Part shown: positions 6,560 to 12,457 of the stretch, piece after piece
Layout: each line of letters begins with the position of its first letter
Position numbering within the stretch: the first letter of the stretch is position 1
Assembly: GCA_030600745.1 (NCBI GenBank)
Contig: JAUVLL010000055.1
Coordinates: 1 to 12,457 of the forward strand
Reading direction: 5' to 3'
Length of the DNA stretch: 12,457 bases
Origin: Spirochaetaceae bacterium
Lineage (GTDB): Bacteria; Spirochaetota; Spirochaetia; B11-G9
Translations under genes and position numbers: made by a program
The notes under the pieces: model-generated
The model's input: only the letters and a program-made list of their open reading frames with translations
Told to the model about the DNA's origin: nothing
The model's database searches: none

Positions 6560-7816
6560 TTAACACCTCTTAAACACCACAACCCGAAACCCCCGATACT
6601 TTCGGGAAGCTGTCTGTATCCACCCATTATGGGTTTTTACAGCACCGGCGATATGTGAACTTTTTCCTGCAATCATTAGAATAGCTTCAGGAGTTGTTAC
6701 CGGTAAAAGGCTGTCCAGAATAGAATCATCAGCTTCATCCAGAGATATTATCATTGAATTGTAGGTATTGTTTGTTTTATTAGATGACGGAGTGTAATTA
6801 ATTGAAGGGGAGACGCGAAGCATCGCGTCTGTACGCAGTGCTTCAGGACAACAGATGTGTATTAGTGACAGATTATCTTTGTTAATATAACTGAAGGTTT
6901 CCAATAGGTTTTCTCTGCTGATCTTAAGCTGAAGAATATCTCCGGATGCGAGTACAGTTTCTGTTATCTTTCCAGAATTTGCCAGATGGGAGATTATCGG
7001 TAAGTGTCCCTGTCCGGGATTCCAGAACAGAGTCCTCCCTGATACAGGTTGTTTTTCCAGTACATGAGCTGCTGTTTCTATATGATAGGGAACAGTATCG
7101 AATCCGGGTATATTATATACAGTCTTTAGAGTGTACTTTAGTTTATTAATCTGAAAGTTTGTTCTGTTCCGAATATAACATTCATCAAGATCGTTATTAC
7201 TGTTTATATCACCGGATTTCTTTGAAGTACTATTTCCCCTGTAATGGAAAACTGAGTATTTTCTTGTATCCTCTGTGAAAATAATCTCAGCTTCAGTTTT
7301 TCTTATCGCTGACTGAATAGTATCCCGAAGAGTTGTTACTACTACGACTGCACAGATACCATTTGGGGATAGAAAGTTTAAACTTTTGGTAATAAACTCA
7401 CTAAGGACGCTATTCCCTGCCTTTGCCGGGAGATTTGAAAGAATTAGATCCTGTGAACCTGGTTCAACACCATCAAGTGTAAGATTCCCACTGTAGTTGA
7501 TCCCTTTAATTTTATTATATCCGGCATTCTCTTTTGAAAACTCAATTGCCAGTGCATCCCTGTCCTGAAGAGTAACATTCATGTCAGGATATTTCTTTTT
7601 TAATGACAGGCCTATTACTCCAATACCGCAACCTATATCTACTACTGTTTTGATTTCGGTAAAATCAATCTCTTTTGCGAGGGTTTTTAGAAGGAGCTTT
7701 GTACCGGTATCTATAGAATAACTGCTGAATAATCTTTGAGAGAGAAAAAAAGAGAGGTTCACTCCGTTAAAACGGAATGGAACCTCTTTATTGGAATATT
7801 TTTCAATTAAATTCAA
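6560..7816 (-). CDS. Class I SAM-dependent methyltransferase with a second, degenerate methyltransferase-like half
   Basis: A 418-residue protein. Residues 57-200 hold a Rossmann methyltransferase domain: motif I VVDIGCGIG (58-66), acidic motif II around QDRD (84-87), and a motif IV region ILSNLPAKAG (125-134), where RsmC/RlmG-type enzymes have NPP. A variable linker (195-225) leads to a second half whose GRTLFWNPGQGHLPI (260-274) resembles a motif I that has lost its glycines and acidic residues, and which ends like an RsmC-type domain (GFRVVVFKR). The layout recalls RsmC/RlmG tandem domains, with the catalytic-looking domain first. A nucleic-acid (rRNA guanine-N2) substrate is plausible but unproven. 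The start is TTG 7816, overlapping the efp stop as TTGA, with no strong ribosome site; residues 11-40 look conserved, so no later start is preferred. A terminator-like hairpin lies over codons 10-24. Confidence 0.8.
   Translation of the reverse strand: MNLIEKYSNKEVPFRFNGVNLSFFLSQRLFSSYSIDTGTKLLLKTLAKEIDFTEIKTVVDIGCGIGVIGLSLKKKYPDMNVTLQDRDALAIEFSKENAGYNKIKGINYSGNLTLDGVEPGSQDLILSNLPAKAGNSVLSEFITKSLNFLSPNGICAVVVVTTLRDTIQSAIRKTEAEIIFTEDTRKYSVFHYRGNSTSKKSGDINSNNDLDECYIRNRTNFQINKLKYTLKTVYNIPGFDTVPYHIETAAHVLEKQPVSGRTLFWNPGQGHLPIISHLANSGKITETVLASGDILQLKISRENLLETFSYINKDNLSLIHICCPEALRTDAMLRVSPSINYTPSSNKTNNTYNSMIISLDEADDSILDSLLPVTTPEAILMIAGKSSHIAGAVKTHNGWIQTASRKYRGFRVVVFKRC
6811..6830. repeat. GC-rich palindromic repeat inside the methyltransferase gene
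   Basis: AGACGCGA (6811-6818) and TCGCGTCT (6823-6830) form perfect 8-bp arms around AGCA. It encodes the surface-like segment RTDAMLRVSP (residues 328-337) within the degenerate second half. Its GC content contrasts with its surroundings. It resembles dispersed palindromes with a GACGCGAT core that I recall from cyanobacteria and other bacteria; that link is from memory. Confidence 0.6.
7745..7787 (-). terminator. Intrinsic-terminator-like hairpin just after efp, inside the methyltransferase 5' end
   Basis: Read on the minus strand: AGAGGTTC (7787-7780) pairs with GAACCTCT (7760-7753), then after a small internal loop TCCGTT (7776-7771) pairs with AACGGA (7768-7763), with a two-base tip. 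A C and seven T (7751-7745) follow at once. The stem starts 26 bases past the efp stop, a normal terminator distance, yet it lies over codons 10-24 of the next gene. Translation of that gene from the overlapping TTG could keep the hairpin open. Confidence 0.65.
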
Positions 7817-8373
7817 CTATTTACCCGTTCGACATATTCATGGGTTTCTGTATTTATCATTATTCGTTCACCCTGTTTAATGAATATGGGAACCTTAACT
7901 TCCAGGCCGGTTTCAATTTTTACCAGTTTTGAAGCACCCTGGACAGTATCGCCTTTTACACCTTCGAATGCCTCTGTTACCTCGTACACAACTTTGTATG
8001 GAATTATAATATCCAGGGGTTTTTCTTCCCACATTATTACCTTATAGGTATCCCCGTCTCTCATAAGAAGTTTGTAATCTGCAAAACCTACCATTGGAAC
8101 TTCGAACTGATCGTATGTTTCTGTGTCCATAAAATGAAATGCTGCTTCATCACTGTAAAGAAACTGACATTCTTTATCTTCCACTATTATTTCTTCTACA
8201 TTATCCTGTGTTTTCATTGTTTCTTTTAGAACCCTGCCTGTAGCTGGACTCTTTAGTTTTAGTCGAACAAATGCCGAACCCTTTCCAGGATTTACAAATT
8301 CCCGTTCTACTACAATAAATGGTGAACCTTTAATAAGAAGGGCGATGCCCTTATCGATTGCTCCTGCTTTCAT
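7813..8373 (-). CDS. efp: Translation elongation factor P
   Basis: A 186-residue protein, the normal EF-P length. The N-terminal KOW-like domain (1-65) has the loop FVNPGKGSAFVR with Lys31 at its tip, the residue that EpmA beta-lysylates in enterobacteria. An OB domain (about 68-125; for example ECQFLYSDEAAFHFMDTETY) and a C-terminal OB domain (about 130-186, ending with ERIMINTETHEYVERV) follow. EF-P binds next to the P-site tRNA and relieves stalling at consecutive prolines. The gene encoding the modifying enzyme EpmA lies 29 bp upstream on the same strand. The aminomutase EpmB is not in the window. The start ATG 8373 has CAGAGG upstream. Its stop overlaps the methyltransferase start (TTGA). 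Confidence 0.97.
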   Translation of the reverse strand: MKAGAIDKGIALLIKGSPFIVVEREFVNPGKGSAFVRLKLKSPATGRVLKETMKTQDNVEEIIVEDKECQFLYSDEAAFHFMDTETYDQFEVPMVGFADYKLLMRDGDTYKVIMWEEKPLDIIIPYKVVYEVTEAFEGVKGDTVQGASKLVKIETGLEVKVPIFIKQGERIMINTETHEYVERVNS

Positions 8374-8402
8374 ATTTGAAGACCTCTGTAATTCTAATTT
8401 AT

Positions 8403-9407
8403 TTATTCTTCCATCATAGCAGAGAAGGGAAATAAAATCACCCCTTCGATGGAGGTTGATCTTGTTAACAGCATTATTAATCTATCCACACCAAGAGCAA
8501 CTCCGGAACATTCTGGATAGTTATTATCAAATATTTGATAATATTTATTATCAATATCCGAAATTACTCTGGCAGATACAGCTTTCTTTGAATATTCGAT
8601 CTCGAAAAAAGTCTTCACTTTCCTCCTGTCAATTTCTTCTGTATAACAGTTTGCAATTTCATTGCCCTTTACATAGAGTTCCCATCTTTCCCTCCAGGGT
8701 GTTCCTTTTATCTCTTTTGCAAGACACTGTATTTGACGCGGGTAGTTGTACAGGACAATAGGTTTGCCTTTTGGAAGTTCCGGTTCTATAAAGCTCAGAA
8801 AGATTCTGTTAAAGATATCCTCCCAGCTGTCAGTTTTATTGGGACTTAGTCCCAGGCGTACAGCTTCATTTCTTATTAGTGTTTTTGTTTGGCACTTTAA
8901 AAGATCGATGGAAACATATTCTTTAAAAACTTCCTCAATACTCTTTTGCAGGAAGGGGGGCCTGAACCATTCAGGGGTATTCCCATTTGTGAGCGATTCA
9001 AAGAGGGCTTCCGTTCTTTTTATAGAATCCATATAATCTGATCCAATTGTATACCATTCAAGCATTGTGAATTCCGGATTATGATCTTTTCCAATCTGCT
9101 CATTGTTTCTGAAGCTTTTTGTTATCTGGAAAATAGATCCGGAACCCTGAGCGATCAGCCTTTTCATAAATACTTCAGGAGATGGTATAAGGTAAAACTG
9201 ACGTTCTCCATGGAATTCACTGGAAAATGTAGTTTCGAAGACCTCGATGGTTGATTCAGGTATTAGTTCAGGAGAGAGAATGGGAGTTTCCACCTCAAGG
9301 TATCCGTTTGTCTGGAAATAAGATCGTATTTTGGTTATTATAGCACTTCGTTTACGGATTATTTCAAAGTTTTCAGTCTGTTCAAGTTTATTTTTGGTGT
9401 ATTTCAT
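8403..9407 (-). CDS. epmA: EF-P--lysine ligase EpmA (GenX/PoxA), a LysRS-like class II synthetase paralogue
   Basis: A 334-residue protein, close to the roughly 325 of E. coli EpmA. It lacks the tRNA anticodon-binding domain of full LysRS and consists of the class II catalytic core: motif 1 EVETPILSPELIPESTIEVF (38-57), motif 2 ITKSFRNNEQIGKDHNPEF (95-113) followed by TMLEWY, and motif 3 GVALGVDRLIML (302-313). EpmA activates (R)-beta-lysine with ATP and attaches it to the EF-P lysine. The efp gene is immediately downstream, which supports the assignment over LysRS. The start ATG 9407 overlaps the stop of the upstream DUF1016 nuclease gene as ATGA, so translation may be coupled to that accessory gene. 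A 22-bp perfect palindrome lies within the coding region shortly before motif 3. Confidence 0.95.
   Translation of the reverse strand: MKYTKNKLEQTENFEIIRKRSAIITKIRSYFQTNGYLEVETPILSPELIPESTIEVFETTFSSEFHGERQFYLIPSPEVFMKRLIAQGSGSIFQITKSFRNNEQIGKDHNPEFTMLEWYTIGSDYMDSIKRTEALFESLTNGNTPEWFRPPFLQKSIEEVFKEYVSIDLLKCQTKTLIRNEAVRLGLSPNKTDSWEDIFNRIFLSFIEPELPKGKPIVLYNYPRQIQCLAKEIKGTPWRERWELYVKGNEIANCYTEEIDRRKVKTFFEIEYSKKAVSARVISDIDNKYYQIFDNNYPECSGVALGVDRLIMLLTRSTSIEGVILFPFSAMMEE
8522..8543. repeat. 22-bp perfect palindrome inside epmA
   Basis: The sequence from 8522 to 8543 is its own reverse complement (half-site TATTATCAAAT). A ten-base direct repeat, TTATTATCAA, occurs at 8521-8530 and 8545-8554. It encodes part of DNKYYQIFDNNYPE, just before motif 3. 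It may be chance in an AT-rich coding stretch. Confidence 0.5.
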
Positions 9408-10519
9408 TCGTTAAATTCCAGTGATTCAATCTCCTCAATGGTTGGTAGAGAACTCTTTAGATTCTCAGGCAGGACTTCAGTTAAAGTAAATTCACTAACT
9501 CCCATTGGTTTGTTGATATCTCGTAATGCAAACTCCGTTTCAATTTTATTTTTGTCGCGGCAAAGCAAAATGCCTATCGTCGGATTATCGTTTTCTGATT
9601 TATGTAGGCTATCTACAGCGGACAGGTAAAAATTGAGTTTCCCTGCATATTCCGGAATAAATTTTGTATTTTTTAGTTCTACCACAACATAGCATTTAAG
9701 TTTTATATGATAGAATAGCAAATCAAGATAGTAGTCACTTTCTCCAATCTCCAAATGATATTGACGACCGACAAAAGCAAAACCCTTTCCGAGTTCCAGC
9801 AAGAACTTTGTAATATTACTTATTAGCTGTTTTTCAATGTCTTTTTCGTTGTATGGTTTGGTCATAGTTAAAAAATCAAAACTATAGGGATCTTTAAGCG
9901 TTTGTTGAGCTAAATCCGACTGCGGTGCAGGAAGTGTCTCTGTAAAATTGCTAATAGCCTTCCCTTGCCTTTCAAATAGTTTAGACTTTATCTGTAATGC
10001 TAACACATCCCGACTCCAGCCGTTTTCTATGGTTTCCTGCATGTAGAAAAGAGCTTCTTCGAAATTTTTAGACTTTGCAAAAACATGTATATTATGTCCC
10101 CATGGGATTCGTCCCGCCATCTTAGGAATTATATCATCAGGAATATAAGAATCTTTTTTGGCAACAGCTTGTTGCCATTTTTGATTATTATTAGGCTCTT
10201 TTAATTTGGCAATGGCCTGTTGCCAAATTTTGGGGTCAGTATAAAAATTGTAGAAAGCACGACAATAGCGTAGATTCTTAGGAGAAAATCCAGCAATATC
10301 AGAAAAATCAGCTTTTAAATCTTTGCTGAACTGATTAATAAAACTGCTGCCCCAGCTCGCTGTCTTCTGTTTTTTCGTAATCTCACTGCCCAGAAACCAA
10401 TATAATGTAACTAATTCCTGATTAGCAGACAAAGCAGCTTTAATTTGCGCAGAACGGATTCTAGATTTTATCTCTTTAAGCCACTGCTTATATTCCTGGG
10501 AGGATTGTAGATTATTCAT
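9404..10519 (-). CDS. DUF1016/YhcG-type PD-(D/E)XK nuclease family protein
   Basis: A 371-residue protein, of usual family length. Residues 10-180 are the helical DUF1016 N-terminal domain (ALSANQELVTLYWFLGSEI; then GRIPWGHNIHVF, 136-147, and ENGWSRDVLALQI, 165-177). Residues 205-355 are the nuclease domain (LELGKGFAFVGRQYHLEIGE, then YYLDLLFYH and YVVVELKNTKFIPEYAGKL), with likely catalytic Asp266, Glu281 and Lys283. Family members occur in defence islands, restriction-modification loci and mobile DNA; the physiological role is not settled. The start ATG 10519 overlaps the end of the broken nuclease-like gene upstream by 8 bp, and the stop overlaps the epmA start. Two palindromic units encoding WQQA(I/V)AK sit between conserved blocks (residues 99-105 and 115-121). 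The gene looks intact. Confidence 0.92.
   Translation of the reverse strand: MNNLQSSQEYKQWLKEIKSRIRSAQIKAALSANQELVTLYWFLGSEITKKQKTASWGSSFINQFSKDLKADFSDIAGFSPKNLRYCRAFYNFYTDPKIWQQAIAKLKEPNNNQKWQQAVAKKDSYIPDDIIPKMAGRIPWGHNIHVFAKSKNFEEALFYMQETIENGWSRDVLALQIKSKLFERQGKAISNFTETLPAPQSDLAQQTLKDPYSFDFLTMTKPYNEKDIEKQLISNITKFLLELGKGFAFVGRQYHLEIGESDYYLDLLFYHIKLKCYVVVELKNTKFIPEYAGKLNFYLSAVDSLHKSENDNPTIGILLCRDKNKIETEFALRDINKPMGVSEFTLTEVLPENLKSSLPTIEEIESLEFNE
10159..10177. repeat. Palindromic unit 1 in the DUF1016 gene
   Basis: TGGCAACA (10159-10166) and TGTTGCCA (10170-10177) are perfect arms around GCT. On the coding strand it encodes WQQAVA. It is related to the second unit 26 bp further on. Confidence 0.65.
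10203..10229. repeat. Palindromic unit 2 in the DUF1016 gene
   Basis: AATTTGGCAA (10203-10212) and TTGCCAAATT (10220-10229) are perfect 10-bp arms around TGGCCTG. It encodes WQQAIAK on the coding strand, so both units carry the same peptide in the same frame. Confidence 0.65.
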
Positions 10520-10925
10520 AAATTACAACATCCTTAGGAATTAGATTTTGATGTCGCTCAATATAAAATTCAGCTAAAGTTTTACACCTCTTTTGGCTAT
10601 AATCCATTAACACTACAGAATATTTCTTATACTGTTTTGGAGCAATATAAAAATAAAACATTGCCTAATTCCAAGCTTGTAATTTCCCGTAAGGGATCTT
10701 ATCTGATTCAGTCCATTTATGAGATTTACATTCAATTATTGTAGATTCATTTCCCAAATCAAAACGATGATTTTTTTTTGAAGAAATACCTAAAGATAAT
10801 ATATAATTATTTTCTAATAGAAACTCTGAATTTTTAAAATATTCAAATATTTCATTTTCAAAATATTTTCCTGCATGGGCATTTGATATTGCTCCAACAC
10901 GTTGATGACTTTTATCATTATTCAT
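10512..10925 (-). pseudogene. PD-(D/E)XK nuclease-like gene split by an in-frame TAG
   Basis: From ATG 10925 the frame runs to TAG at 10665-10667 (86 residues), then stays open in the same frame to TAA at 10512-10514 (50 more codons). The first part has FENEIFEYF and an Asp56...Glu65-x-Lys67 signature (RFDLGN then IIECKSHKW) typical of PD-(D/E)XK nucleases. The junction reads KLQAWN-stop-AMFYFYIAP, and the rest (TLAEFYIERHQNLIPKDVV) continues a compact domain. I recall uncharacterised restriction-endonuclease-like proteins with WNEAM-type sequence across this point, so a Glu or Gln codon probably mutated to TAG. A start within the second part (ATG 10661) lacks a good ribosome site. AAGGT precedes ATG 10925. 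It heads the run of minus-strand genes and overlaps the DUF1016 start by 8 bp. Confidence 0.7.
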
Positions 10926-11008
10926 TATTTTACCTTATATTTATCGCTCTAAATTTACAAGGTATTAATCAGTGCTATACACAATCCAGATTTTATCTCG
11001 ACAGGGGT

Positions 11009-11038
11009 TGTATAATAATTGCCCATTATGATGTGCAA
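11009..11038 (-). promoter_or_regulatory. Possible promoter of the nuclease-epmA-efp run, with inverted repeat
   Basis: On the minus strand TTGCAC (11038-11033) and TATACA (11014-11009) are 18 bp apart. An inverted repeat, AATTGC (11017-11022) and GCAATT (11035-11040), overlaps it and could be an operator. On the plus strand a TATAAT occurs at 11011-11016, facing tex, without a convincing -35. The remainder of the 195-bp divergent gap (10926-11120) holds only the short leader ORF listed separately. Confidence 0.3.
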
Positions 11039-11066
11039 TTCAATTAGACAGAGGTGGTTCATCAAA

Positions 11067-11114
11067 ATGGGTGCATGTGGTATTCTCTTGATAAATTCCC
11101 AGGTTACAGGATAA
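11067..11114 (+). CDS. Possible 15-residue leader ORF before tex
   Basis: ATG 11067 is preceded by GAGGTGG (11051-11057) and encodes MGACGILLINSQVTG, ending at TAA six bases before the tex ATG at 11121. The ribosome site here is stronger than that directly before tex, so the ORF could couple translation into tex. It could equally be a chance ORF; there is no homology evidence. Confidence 0.25.
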   Translation: MGACGILLINSQVTG

Positions 11115-11120
11115 TGATAG

Positions 11121-12457
11121 ATGAATAAAACAGGTTGTGCAAAACGTATCGGCAGTGATTTAAATATTAACAGACGACAGGTAGAAACTGTTATAACTCT
11201 TCTTGATGAAGGTTCTACTATCCCTTTTATCGCCAGATATAGAAAAGAAGCTACAGGAGAACTTGATGAAGTTGCTATTCTAAATATCAGGGATCATCTA
11301 AACAGTTTGCAGAAGTTTGACAGTCGGGTTATGGCAATACTTAAGTCCATGAATGAACAGGATTGTTTAACCAGTGATCTTGAGGAGAAAATTAGAAAAG
11401 CTCCAACTCTTTCAGCTCTTGAAGATATATATCTGCCATTTAAACCAAAGCGTAGAACAAGGGCCATGGCAGCAAAAGAGAAGGGACTTGAAGCTCTTGC
11501 AGACTTTATTCTTAAAAATCAAAACTCACTTGCAGAAAATGAAGCTAAACAATATGTGAATGATAACAAAGGTGTTGGAGTAGTGTCTGAAGTTCTTGCA
11601 GGTGCAAGAGACATAATTGCTGAATGGATAAGTGAGGATTCAGCCCTTCGATCGGAAATAAGAGAGTATTTTCAAAAATATGCAGTTTTTACTTCCAAAC
11701 TTATAAAGGGGAAAGAACATGATGGGGTAAAATACAGAGATTACTTTTCATGGTCTGAAAGTGCGCATCGATCTCCCTCTCACAGGGTTCTTGCAATATT
11801 CAGGGGAACAGCTGAGGGGTTTCTAAGATTCCATATTTTGCCTAATGAAGATGTCCCCCTGGAATTGATTAAGAAGCGTTATCTTAAGGCAGGTTTTAGA
11901 AAGGGCAGCTGTGGTGACGAGGTTTTGACTGCTGTAAAAGACAGCTATAAACGTCTTTTAGCGCCTGCTATGGAAACTGATATGAAAAATAGTTTAAAAG
12001 AGAGAGCTGATGCTGAGGCAATAAAAGTTTTTGGAAGTAATCTTGAGGAGCTTCTTCTTGAAGCTCCTTTAGGACAAAAACGTGTTCTTGCAGTTGATCC
12101 CGGTCTTCGTACAGGGTGTAAAATTGTGTGCCTCGATTCTTCAGGGAAGTTACTTAAATATGATACGATTTTCCCTCTGGCACCTGTAAACAGAAAAAAA
12201 GAAGCGGGTAATAAAATAAAAGATTTGGTTAAAGAATATAATATTCAGGCTATTGCTGTGGGAAATGGTACCGGGGGGAGGGAGGCTCTTGCTTTCTGCC
12301 GGGATCTGGATCTCGACAGCTCTATTCTTATCAGTGCTGTTAATGAAAATGGGGCATCTGTCTATTCCGCTTCAGAAGCAGGTAGAGAGGAGTTCCCTGA
12401 TCATGATCTTACTGTACGGGGTTCTGTTTCAATCGGCCGTCGTCTTATGGATCCCCT
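11121..12457 (+). CDS. tex: Tex family RNA-binding transcription accessory protein, 3' end outside the window
   Basis: 445 codons are visible of a family usually 700-780 residues long; the frame is open to the window end. The Tex N-terminal helical domain shows PFIARYRKEATGELDE (35-50), then LEDIYLPFKPKRRTRAMAA, LAGARDIIAEWI and HRVLAIFRG. The YqgF/RNase H-like domain begins with VLAVDPGLRTGCKI (Asp326) and continues with AVGNGTGGRE (around 380-388), VNENGASVYSASEAGREEFP and RGSVSIGRRLMDPL. In many Tex proteins the GNGT is followed by Ala-Ser-Arg; here it is Gly-Gly-Arg. The helix-hairpin-helix and S1 domains lie beyond the window. Tex binds nucleic acid and affects transcription; the exact role is unclear. 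A stop (TAG) directly precedes ATG 11121, which fixes the start; AGGATA lies about 10 bases upstream. Confidence 0.95.
   Translation, partial: MNKTGCAKRIGSDLNINRRQVETVITLLDEGSTIPFIARYRKEATGELDEVAILNIRDHLNSLQKFDSRVMAILKSMNEQDCLTSDLEEKIRKAPTLSALEDIYLPFKPKRRTRAMAAKEKGLEALADFILKNQNSLAENEAKQYVNDNKGVGVVSEVLAGARDIIAEWISEDSALRSEIREYFQKYAVFTSKLIKGKEHDGVKYRDYFSWSESAHRSPSHRVLAIFRGTAEGFLRFHILPNEDVPLELIKKRYLKAGFRKGSCGDEVLTAVKDSYKRLLAPAMETDMKNSLKERADAEAIKVFGSNLEELLLEAPLGQKRVLAVDPGLRTGCKIVCLDSSGKLLKYDTIFPLAPVNRKKEAGNKIKDLVKEYNIQAIAVGNGTGGREALAFCRDLDLDSSILISAVNENGASVYSASEAGREEFPDHDLTVRGSVSIGRRLMDP

Noticed and set aside
8456..9036. Plus-strand ORFs across epmA
   Set aside because: Antisense shadows of epmA; no family resemblance.
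10159..10229. CRISPR-like repeats
   Set aside because: Only two imperfect units, both in frame within a protein gene, with palindromic structure and no array.
11088..11116. TTGATA/GATAAT as the tex promoter
   Set aside because: The -10 would sit right before the start codon, leaving no room for a ribosome site.

Overview
The window is AT-rich bacterial DNA with densely packed, often overlapping genes and frequent TTG starts. The lineage cannot be fixed from sequence alone. The mix of Tex, EF-P with its lysylase EpmA, and an extra Hsp70 locus built with TPR proteins would fit a spirochaete-like or deltaproteobacterium-like organism, but this is a weak inference. No rRNA, tRNA, CRISPR array or insertion sequence was seen.

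Region 1 (1-4998, + strand) is one tight operon: a large TPR protein (cut by the window start), a J-domain protein whose HPD motif is lost, a divergent GrpE-like protein, an Hsp70 that stops after its substrate-binding beta domain (no alpha-helical lid), and a single-pass membrane protein with TPR and coiled-coil segments. Gaps are short or negative throughout, so the five products are probably made together. This looks like a dedicated, non-housekeeping chaperone machine. It is the best candidate here for a poorly described system.

Region 2 (about 5000-6545) is accessory DNA in decay. A HicB antitoxin gene (minus strand) is intact, but its HicA toxin partner carries a one-base insertion. Removing that base restores a complete HicA whose stop overlaps the hicB start. 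A promoter with a 20-bp palindrome over its -35 box lies upstream. Divergent from it is a phage-type hypothetical gene split by an in-frame TAA.

Region 3 (6560-10925, minus strand) reads, in order of transcription: a PD-(D/E)XK nuclease-like gene split by an in-frame TAG; a full-length DUF1016/YhcG-type nuclease; epmA; efp; and a two-domain methyltransferase. Adjacent genes overlap (8 bp, 4 bp and 4 bp), except for a 29-bp gap between epmA and efp. EpmA lysylates EF-P, which relieves ribosome stalling at polyproline, so that pair is functionally linked. The nuclease genes look like accessory genes that inserted upstream. A strong intrinsic-terminator-like hairpin lies inside the first codons of the methyltransferase, just after efp. 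Palindromic repeats sit in frame inside the methyltransferase and nuclease genes.

Region 4 (10926-12457) is a divergent intergenic region with a possible short leader ORF, followed by the 5' part of tex (+ strand), which runs off the window end.
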